A DNA stretch of 35,222 nt from NCBI GenBank assembly GCA_034101475.1, contig JAXEJQ010000067.1, positions 1-35,222 of the forward strand. Direction: 5' to 3'. The stretch comes from Limivivens sp034101475 (GTDB lineage: Bacteria > Bacillota > Clostridia > Lachnospirales > Lachnospiraceae). The notes below the pieces were generated by a model that saw nothing but the letters and a program-made list of their open reading frames with translations, had not been told where the DNA came from and ran no database searches. How positions within the stretch are numbered: the stretch's first letter is position 1; each line of letters begins with the position of its first letter. Of this stretch, positions 7,674 through 13,427 are shown one piece after another. A program made the position numbers and the translations under genes.

Positions 7674-8423
7674 TCATGCCAGCGATGCCAGCTTCTGAAG
7701 GGCGCATCCTTCGATGACGCATTCCATGTGTTCTGCGTAGAACGCGTTCATACCCGGAACGTACTTGATGTTGGCGGCGTACTCAGAGAGGATGTTGCAG
7801 ATTTTATTGAACTCCTCAGGAGTATGGTCGGATTTGCTGATAATCAGGTGATATTCTTTTGCTCCGGAGTCGTGATACAAAGTATTGACACCCTGATAAT
7901 GCTTTTCCAGCACATGGGCGGCGCGGATCACGGTATCCAGGTCCGCAAAGCGGTAAAGACGGGTCAGATTGAAAGGTACTTCCTCCTGAGCGTTGTCCTT
8001 TTTGGGGGTGTCTTTGGGCTGCTCTGCTGCTTTTTTATGGGCTTCATGGAGCTTATTAAACAGACCGAGGATATCATCCGCTCCTTCCATCTTTGTGGGG
8101 ATGGGGGAGTTGGCAGGCGGTTCACTGCCGGGATTCGCCGGGGCAAACTTGGCGAAACGGGTATCCAGTTCCTCAGGATCTTCTACTTTGGTGATAATTA
8201 AAATGATGGATTCCGGAGAAAGTGGAATGGCTTCGATCATCAGAGGGATGTCATTGGCTTCAAAGCCAAATTCATAGGCGGCCTGCTGCATCATATCGCG
8301 AAAAAGAGATTTTGCTTTTTCTGTTCCGTAAGCCAGTTCACTGAGCTTCAGCTCCCGGGTGGCCAGATCTTCTTTGGTAAGGGTGCATCGTATCTGATTG
8401 TCGTTGATTTTTTCTATTTTCAT
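7674..8423 (-). CDS. mecA: adaptor protein MecA
   Basis: This encodes 249 residues. The ATG at 8423 is chosen because the product then begins MKIEKINDNQIRCTLTKEDL, the standard MecA N-terminus; a longer reading frame would add 30 residues encoded by an intergenic palindrome. The N-terminal substrate-binding domain spans about residues 1-85, an acidic and proline-rich linker about 100-140, and the C-terminal ClpC-binding domain about 145-240 (FADLDTVIRAAHVLEKHYQG, SEYAANIKYVPGMNAFYAEH). MecA delivers proteins to ClpCP for degradation and activates ClpC assembly. In Bacillus its targets include ComK; the target here is unknown. The ribosome site (AGGATG) is weak. It appears monocistronic. Confidence 0.92.
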   Translation of the reverse strand: MKIEKINDNQIRCTLTKEDLATRELKLSELAYGTEKAKSLFRDMMQQAAYEFGFEANDIPLMIEAIPLSPESIILIITKVEDPEELDTRFAKFAPANPGSEPPANSPIPTKMEGADDILGLFNKLHEAHKKAAEQPKDTPKKDNAQEEVPFNLTRLYRFADLDTVIRAAHVLEKHYQGVNTLYHDSGAKEYHLIISKSDHTPEEFNKICNILSEYAANIKYVPGMNAFYAEHMECVIEGCALQKLASLA

Positions 8424-8490
8424 TTTTTCACATCCTATCGAATGGTATAGGTTATCATTCACAATTCGCTCATGTTTTGCGGGCCCCATA

Positions 8491-8526
8491 GACATGAAAA
8501 TCCATGCAAGCATGGATTTTCATGTC
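8491..8526. repeat. perfect 16-bp inverted repeat
   Basis: GACATGAAAATCCATG (8491-8506) and CATGGATTTTCATGTC (8511-8526) are perfect complements around the loop CAAG. It lies in the mecA upstream region and has no T-run, so it is not a typical terminator. The flank at 8531-8547 (TGTCCCTTGGCTCATAT) occurs identically at 11270-11286, which suggests a dispersed element. Confidence 0.75.
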
Positions 8527-8530
8527 CATT

Positions 8531-8547
8531 TGTCCCTTGGCTCATAT
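8531..8547 (+). repeat. 17-bp direct repeat, copy 1
   Basis: TGTCCCTTGGCTCATAT, identical to 11270-11286. In this copy it flanks the 16-bp palindrome. Confidence 0.7.
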
Positions 8548-8819
8548 TATATAACGAAAAAGACCTGAATGTAAAGATGTCTGAAAAAAATCTTCTGGAA
8601 GTATCTGCCTCTGTGAAGTGCAAAGAGATGTCGAATAATGTCGATGAAAAATTTTGTTTTTGCAAAAATAAAACTTACATTTTTGAACCTGGTTCTATAT
8701 AATTGTCACTAAGAGAAAATGGCTGATTTCTAAAGAATACTTCTTTATTCTATGCGAATTTCTTCGCAGATATTCCATTCAAGCATCACCATACGTACCC
8801 TCCCCCCGAGTTATGAAAA
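8548..8819. other. AT-rich intergenic stretch
   Basis: No convincing gene is seen here. The stretch is markedly AT-rich and contains a small hairpin, TGCGAA-TTTC-TTCGCA (8753-8768), without a T-run. A C-rich tract at about 8801-8807 precedes the small ORF. It may contain the mecA promoter region or a small RNA, but nothing in it can be assigned. Confidence 0.4.
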
Positions 8820-9209
8820 ATGAAATGGCAGACTGCAGTTACCTGGATGCAGGAAGCTTCTGAGCCGGCGAATGTTTCCGGACATCGCCAATGTCTTGAA
8901 TCAAAGGTCATTTTCTCTGGAAAAAGGGCTGAAATAATATATCACAGCACCGAAAGGAAGATCGGCCCACGAAGGGAAGTGAATCACATTAAAAGAGCAA
9001 AACGGAATAAACCGGATCCACTCTGCCAGGAACTGCAGGCATATTACCGGGAAGGAATCCGGCTCTGGCTGGACGGACGCCCCAGTAACCCACGTCAGAT
9101 TGCCAGAGCCTGTTCTACCGGTGAGGAGTGCAGCTATATGCGTGATTATATCCGTGATGACGAAGGAGAAATACTCGGTATTGGATTTGACCATGTGGAA
9201 AAGAACTAA
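8820..9209 (+). CDS. small hypothetical protein, start uncertain
   Basis: An open frame of up to 129 residues runs from ATG 8820, but no ribosome site precedes it and the first 53 codons look non-coding. A GTG at 8979 gives a more credible 76-residue product, with a GAAGGGA just before it, although the spacing is very short. The C-terminal part (PDPLCQELQAYYREGIRLWLDGR, then EECSYMRDYIRDDEGEILGI) has amphipathic and acidic patterns typical of a real protein. I recognise no domain. It may be a small Lachnospiraceae-specific regulator; function is unknown. Confidence 0.45.
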   Translation: MKWQTAVTWMQEASEPANVSGHRQCLESKVIFSGKRAEIIYHSTERKIGPRREVNHIKRAKRNKPDPLCQELQAYYREGIRLWLDGRPSNPRQIARACSTGEECSYMRDYIRDDEGEILGIGFDHVEKN

Positions 9210-9298
9210 CCTCCTTTTGGAAAAAGCCCCCTCAAAAAATTTTTGGAAAAACCATACAGGAAAAAATGTCGAAAGAGGTCGTCAAACGGATAGAGGAT

Positions 9299-9308
9299 AT
9301 GTTATAAT
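9299..9308 (+). promoter_or_regulatory. extended -10 promoter before the GH18 gene
   Basis: TG (9300-9301), one base, then TATAAT (9303-9308) form an extended -10 element. The -35 is weak (CGTCAA at 9280-9285 with a 17-bp spacer). The leader to the start codon is about 80 bases. Confidence 0.6.
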
Positions 9309-9393
9309 GAACGCAGATGCCAGGCATCTGAAACTGCGGGAAGGCAGAAGGTTGGAGGGAGTAACTTAAGAAAACACAGGGGAGGTACATTAC

Positions 9394-11088
9394 ATGAAGA
9401 AAAAGACCGTACCGGTCATATTGGCAGTTCTGATTCTGATACTGATTATAGGGGTTATCGGGATCGTCAGCAGGGTTGTGGAGAAATATACTCCCACGGA
9501 CGAGCGGGTGGAGAGTGCAGAGTATTTCGGAGTATCCGGTGATGGAGAGATGGCACTGGTTCTGCAGGATCAGCTTCTTGAGCAGAAAGGGATTCTGGTG
9601 GATGGAATCGCCTATCTGAACTATGAGGTTGTCAAAGAGTACCTGAATGACCGTTTCTACTGGGATGCAAACGCGAATCTGATGGTTTATACCACACCTA
9701 CGGACATCATTGAGGCCCAGGCAGAGGAGAAGAGCTATTCCGTGTCCGGCGACAGCCAGGAAACGGACTATGTGATTGTGAAGGCGAACGGATCCCAGGC
9801 CTATATTGCCGCAGATTTCGTGAAGCAGTATACGGCGCTGGATTACGAGATTTACCAGGAGCCGGCCAGGGTTGTTCTTACGTACCGTTATGGAGATGTT
9901 ACCAGAGCGGAAGTGAAGAAGAAAACCGTGGTACGGACGCTGGGAGGCATTAAGAGCCCCATTCTGACCGATGTATCCAAGGGCGATAAAGTGACTGTGC
10001 TGGAACAGATGGAGGATTGGTCCAAGGTTGTGACGCACGACGGCTACATTGGCTATATACGGAACAAACGCCTGGGGAGTCTCTATACGGAAACCCTGAC
10101 GACCGATTTCCGGGAACCGGAATACACAGGTGTTCAGAAGGACTACAAGATAAACATGGTATGGCACCAGGTGACCAGCCAGGAGTCCAACTACAGTCTG
10201 CTGCAGGATATTGCAGAGGTAAAGGGCGTTAATACCATTTCCCCCACATGGTTCTCAATTATCAGCAATGACGGAGAGATTTCCTCTCTGGCAAATCCGG
10301 ACTATGTGTCAGCGGCCCATGAGCAGAAGCTGGAGGTCTGGGCGCTGGTGGATAATTTCAGCACCGAGATCGACACCACCACCGTATTGGCTAATACAAG
10401 CTCCAGACGGAATCTGATCAACCAGCTTATGGGAGCAGTGATTCGCTACGACCTGGATGGAATCAACATCGACTTTGAGGCGATACCGGAGGAGGCAGGA
10501 GACGCGTATCTTCAGTTTCTGCGGGAATTATCGGTGAAATGCCGGAAAAACGGTGTGGTGCTGTCGGTGGATGTTCCGGTGCCCATGGACTTCAATACGC
10601 ACTATCACCGAAAGGAACAGAGTGAAGTTGTTGATTATCTGATTATTATGGGCTATGATGAACATTATGTCGGCTCTGATGCGGGCTCCGTGGCCTCCCT
10701 TCCGTTTGTGAAGGCAGGGGTGGAGAACACGCTGGCAGCCGGAGTTCCGGCTGAGAAGATTGTCCTTGGCGTTCCGTTTTATACACGTCTGTGGCAGACG
10801 GACAGTCAGGGAAATGTCATCAGCAATGCCTATGGGATGGATACGGCAGAGTACCTGATTTCCGAAAACGGGGCCACAGCGTCCTGGGATGAAGAGACGT
10901 CTCAGGATTATGCGGAGTTCACGGACGGAGAAGGATATTTCTGCCAGATCTGGCTGGAAAATGAGGCCTCTCTGGAAGAGAAGGCAAAACTGATACAGGA
11001 GCACGGTCTGGGTGGTGTCGCCGCCTGGAAGCTGGGCTTTGAACGTTCCAGCGTGTGGGATGTACTCCTGAAGTATACAGGTAACTGA
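9394..11088 (+). CDS. membrane-anchored SH3 / glycoside hydrolase 18 protein
   Basis: This encodes 564 residues from ATG 9394, after GGGGAGG. A signal anchor lies at residues 7-27. Residues about 48-165 resemble a copper-amine-oxidase N-terminal-like stalk domain (GILVDGIAYLNYEVVKEYLN). Residues about 178-228 form a bacterial SH3 domain (KGDKVTVLEQMEDWSKV, DGYIGYIRNKRLG). The rest is a GH18 TIM barrel with DGINIDFE at 355-362, E362 being the expected proton donor; Asn at 358 in place of Asp is normal in the YaaH/CwlL-type branch. Members of this branch act on peptidoglycan or chitin-like glycans, several in spore germination. It probably sits outside the membrane and remodels the cell wall. 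It is a single gene with its own promoter and terminator. Confidence 0.9.
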   Translation: MKKKTVPVILAVLILILIIGVIGIVSRVVEKYTPTDERVESAEYFGVSGDGEMALVLQDQLLEQKGILVDGIAYLNYEVVKEYLNDRFYWDANANLMVYTTPTDIIEAQAEEKSYSVSGDSQETDYVIVKANGSQAYIAADFVKQYTALDYEIYQEPARVVLTYRYGDVTRAEVKKKTVVRTLGGIKSPILTDVSKGDKVTVLEQMEDWSKVVTHDGYIGYIRNKRLGSLYTETLTTDFREPEYTGVQKDYKINMVWHQVTSQESNYSLLQDIAEVKGVNTISPTWFSIISNDGEISSLANPDYVSAAHEQKLEVWALVDNFSTEIDTTTVLANTSSRRNLINQLMGAVIRYDLDGINIDFEAIPEEAGDAYLQFLRELSVKCRKNGVVLSVDVPVPMDFNTHYHRKEQSEVVDYLIIMGYDEHYVGSDAGSVASLPFVKAGVENTLAAGVPAEKIVLGVPFYTRLWQTDSQGNVISNAYGMDTAEYLISENGATASWDEETSQDYAEFTDGEGYFCQIWLENEASLEEKAKLIQEHGLGGVAAWKLGFERSSVWDVLLKYTGN

Positions 11089-11161
11089 AAATGCAGCGTA
11101 TCTGTGGTACTGAACAGATACAATGCAGCAATGAATCAAAACAAAGCCTTCAAACAAAGGG

Positions 11162-11193
11162 AAGGGGTCTGTCCGGAAGGACAGGCCCCTTTC
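11162..11193 (+). terminator. intrinsic terminator after the GH18 gene
   Basis: Arms 11162-11174 and 11179-11191 form a 13-bp stem with one G-T pair and a GGAA tetraloop, followed by a short T-rich tract. Confidence 0.85.
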
Positions 11194-11227
11194 TCACTTT
11201 ATGTCAATATCAGGGGCTGTCCGATAA

Positions 11228-11286
11228 ATGAGCCATCCATCGATTTTTCCATGCTCTGTACTCTTTAAATGTCCCTTGGCTCATAT
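11228..11286. repeat. intergenic element with 17-bp repeat copy 2
   Basis: ATGAGCCA (11228-11235) and TGGCTCAT (11277-11284) are inverted and bound a 57-bp segment. Its right end overlaps TGTCCCTTGGCTCATAT (11270-11286), identical to 8531-8547. It lies downstream of azlD in non-coding DNA. Confidence 0.55.
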
Positions 11287-11307
11287 CAGAGGATTTGGCA
11301 GAACTGT

Positions 11308-11616
11308 TCAGACAAGAAACAGTTCCAGCAGAAATACTACCAGACAGGCGGTGACGGATACCTGAAGCAGGCTTTTGCCCATCCAGGCCAGGACGATTCC
11401 GGTGATCAGCGCTGCCCATGCAGACCAGAGGCTGCCGGTTTCCGAGAGAATGGCCGGGAAGGTCATGACCGCCAGAGTTACATAGGGGACATAGTACAGG
11501 AAAGAACGGATGGTCCGGTTTTTGATTTCGCGTCGGATCAGGGTCAGGGGCAGCATCCGGATCAGGTAGGTGACGGACGCCATGACCAGAATATACAGGT
11601 AAATATTATGACTCAT
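11308..11616 (-). CDS. azlD: AzlD-type branched-chain amino acid exporter subunit
   Basis: This encodes 102 residues. The ATG at 11616 is chosen because GAGGAGG precedes it by a few bases; a longer frame adds 14 charged residues that overlap azlC further. Four hydrophobic segments are visible, with the family signature YLIRMLPLTLIRREIKNRTIRSFLYYVPYVTLAVMTFPAIL. AzlD is the small partner of AzlC in a membrane complex that exports branched-chain amino acids and, in Bacillus, confers 4-azaleucine resistance. It overlaps the end of azlC by 11 bases, so translational coupling is likely. A divergent LysR gene probably controls it. Confidence 0.93.
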   Translation of the reverse strand: MSHNIYLYILVMASVTYLIRMLPLTLIRREIKNRTIRSFLYYVPYVTLAVMTFPAILSETGSLWSAWAALITGIVLAWMGKSLLQVSVTACLVVFLLELFLV

Positions 11617-12328
11617 GGGGTTCCTCCTCTCTGACCGGGAAAAGAACCGCCGCTGCACCGGCGATGAGAACGGTCAGTAAAATAGTACGGGTACCGGCGG
11701 ACAGGCCGGAGAACAGCGGAAGCTTTGTGAAGGCAAAGCTGGCTGCCATGGAAATCAAAATGACGCCGGCCAGAATCCGGCTTTTTCTGGCAGGTGGAAT
11801 GATCACGGCCAGAAACATGCCGTAGAGGCCCACACTGAGGGCGCGGACAACATTGGCCGGGAGCAGATTTCCCATCAGAACACCGAGATAAGTGCCAACG
11901 GCCCAGCCCGGGGCAGCGATGAGGATAATTCCATAAATATAGAAAGGATTCAGCTTCCCGGGGACAGCGATGGAAACGCCGAAAATCTCATCAGTGACAT
12001 CAAAGCTGATCAGAAGCCGGTGAAGCAGGGAGGTATCCTGGGAGAGCTTCTGGCTTAAGGCGCAGGACATCAGCAGATAGCGGGCATTGGCCACCAGCTC
12101 CATCACGGCGACCTCCAGATAACTGGCTCCGGCGGCGATCAGCGTAAAGCCGGCGAATTCTCCGGCGGAGGCGTTGTTGGTGAGGCTCGCCAGCATGGCC
12201 TGAAAGGCGGTGAAACCGGCATTTTTTGCGGCGATCCCAAGAGTAAAGGCCACGGCAAAATACCCCAGGGATATGGGGACCCCGTCGCGGAGCCCCCTGG
12301 AAAACCAGACTTTGTTTTCATTTCTCAT
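11606..12328 (-). CDS. azlC: AzlC-type branched-chain amino acid exporter
   Basis: This encodes 240 residues, usual for AzlC. It starts at ATG 12328 after GGAAGG. The N-terminal FSRGLRDGVPISLGYFAVAFTLGIAAKNAG and the segment SLTNNASAGEFAGFTLIAAGASYLEVAVMELVANARYLLM are the classical AzlC motifs, and six to seven membrane helices are visible. With AzlD it forms an exporter in the cytoplasmic membrane. The pair is divergent from a LysR-type gene across 232 bases, a common arrangement in which the LysR protein activates azlCD. Confidence 0.95.
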   Translation of the reverse strand: MRNENKVWFSRGLRDGVPISLGYFAVAFTLGIAAKNAGFTAFQAMLASLTNNASAGEFAGFTLIAAGASYLEVAVMELVANARYLLMSCALSQKLSQDTSLLHRLLISFDVTDEIFGVSIAVPGKLNPFYIYGIILIAAPGWAVGTYLGVLMGNLLPANVVRALSVGLYGMFLAVIIPPARKSRILAGVILISMAASFAFTKLPLFSGLSAGTRTILLTVLIAGAAAVLFPVREEEPHES

Positions 12329-12428
12329 AATCCTTCCCTCATTTCTGAATTCCTTTGTGTTTTTCTGCGCATCAGAATGCGCCTTCCGTCGATTTTTTCG
12401 TGCTGCGCGTCTTTGCTTCGCTGCGGTC

Positions 12429-12465
12429 GGTGCTTACCGCGTCCCACTGGGACGCGTTAAGCACC
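12429..12465. repeat. 37-nt dispersed palindrome, copy 1
   Basis: GGTGCTTACCGCGTCCCA (12429-12446) pairs with TGGGACGCGTTAAGCACC (12448-12465) with one mismatch and a single central base. A second copy is at 23557-23589 in the same orientation. Similarity continues a few bases on the right (GCACC-y-CAA-n-ATC). It lies between azlC and the LysR gene. Confidence 0.8.
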
Positions 12466-12488
12466 CCAACATCATTTTATCCTGCTTC

Positions 12489-12517
12489 TTGAAATCAGTC
12501 TAACGAATTATTATAAT
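12489..12517 (+). promoter_or_regulatory. promoter of the LysR gene
   Basis: TTGAAA (12489-12494), a 17-bp spacer, then a perfect TATAAT (12512-12517). The -10 lies in the palindrome TTATTATAATAA (12508-12519). Confidence 0.8.
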
Positions 12518-12521
12518 AAAA

Positions 12522-12540
12522 CTATTAGGACAACTTATAG
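12522..12540. promoter_or_regulatory. putative LysR operator
   Basis: CTATTAG-GACAA-CTTATAG is a 19-bp dyad with six of seven arm positions paired, and it fits the T-N11-A LysR-box format. It overlaps the expected transcription start of the LysR gene, so autorepression is likely. Binding is inferred only. Confidence 0.5.
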
Positions 12541-12560
12541 TAAAAGAAAAGAGGGATTCT

Positions 12561-13427
12561 TTGAATCGGTATGAGGTTTTTGTAAAGGTTGTGGAAAGCG
12601 GAAACTTTACCAGAGCTGCCCAGGAGCTGAACTATACGCAGTCAGCCGTCAGCCAGATGGTACATACGCTGGAAGCGGAGCTGTCTGCCGTTCTGATTCT
12701 GCGAGGGAAGAACGGCGTGACGCTGACGGCAGACGGAGAAGAATATTTTCCCTATATCCGTTCCGTCTGCAACGCCCATCGGGAGCTGGAGGAGAAATAC
12801 CGGGAAATGCAGGGGCTGCACAGCGGCAAGGTGCGGATCGGCTCCTTCACCAGCGTCAGCCGGAACTGGCTGCCGGGGCTGATGAAGAAATTTAAGGAGC
12901 AGTATCCTGCTGTGCAGTTCGAACTGTTTCAGGGTGAGTATACGAATATTGGTCAGTGGATCAGAGAAGGCCGGGTAGATTTTGGATTTGTGAATCCGGA
13001 TGCGGTGAATGGCCTGGAGAAGCTTCCGCTGTATCAGGATGAAATGGTTGCAGTGCTGCCAAAGGATCATTTTCTGGCAGAAAAGGAAGCGGTGACTCTG
13101 GAGGAGCTTGCGGCCTGCCCCAATATCCTGCTGGATGAAGGAGAACTGAGCGTACCGCTGAATGCATATGAGAAGAGAGGACTGAAGCCGGATATTCAGT
13201 ACCGGGTCTATGATGATTATTCGATTATGACCATGGTAGAGCAGGGATTTGGGGTATCGATTCTCTATAAGCTGGTGGTTCAGAACCAGGCCAGATCCTG
13301 TGTGATCAGACCCATTGAACCGGCAGTGGAGCGTACCGTAGCGGTTGCCTGTAAAAACAGAAAAACCCTGCCGGCAGCCAGCAGGGTCTTTCTGAATTTT
13401 ATTCTGGAATCTTTTCGTGTTTCCTGA
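12561..13427 (+). CDS. LysR-family transcriptional regulator
   Basis: This encodes 288 residues. The start is TTG at 12561, supported by the AGAGGGA ribosome site and by the product beginning MNRYEVFVKVVESGNFTRAAQELNYTQSAVSQMVHTLE, the standard LysR helix-turn-helix at residues 1-60. The effector-binding domain covers about 88-285 (SGKVRIGSFTSVSRNWLPGLMKKFKEQYP, then IREGRVDFGFV). Its divergent neighbour azlCD is the likely target, with a branched-chain amino acid or related molecule as possible inducer; this is inference from position. Its stop codon directly abuts the stop codon of the next, convergent gene, and the terminator of that gene lies inside this coding sequence. Confidence 0.93.
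   Translation: MNRYEVFVKVVESGNFTRAAQELNYTQSAVSQMVHTLEAELSAVLILRGKNGVTLTADGEEYFPYIRSVCNAHRELEEKYREMQGLHSGKVRIGSFTSVSRNWLPGLMKKFKEQYPAVQFELFQGEYTNIGQWIREGRVDFGFVNPDAVNGLEKLPLYQDEMVAVLPKDHFLAEKEAVTLEELAACPNILLDEGELSVPLNAYEKRGLKPDIQYRVYDDYSIMTMVEQGFGVSILYKLVVQNQARSCVIRPIEPAVERTVAVACKNRKTLPAASRVFLNFILESFRVS
13358..13394 (-). terminator. terminator embedded in the LysR coding end
   Basis: CAGAAAAACCCTGC (13358-13371) pairs with GCAGGGTCTTTCTG (13381-13394) with one mismatch. Read on the minus strand, a GCAGGG arm is followed by TTTTT, so it terminates the convergent transglutaminase gene. It lies within codons of the LysR gene. Confidence 0.65.
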
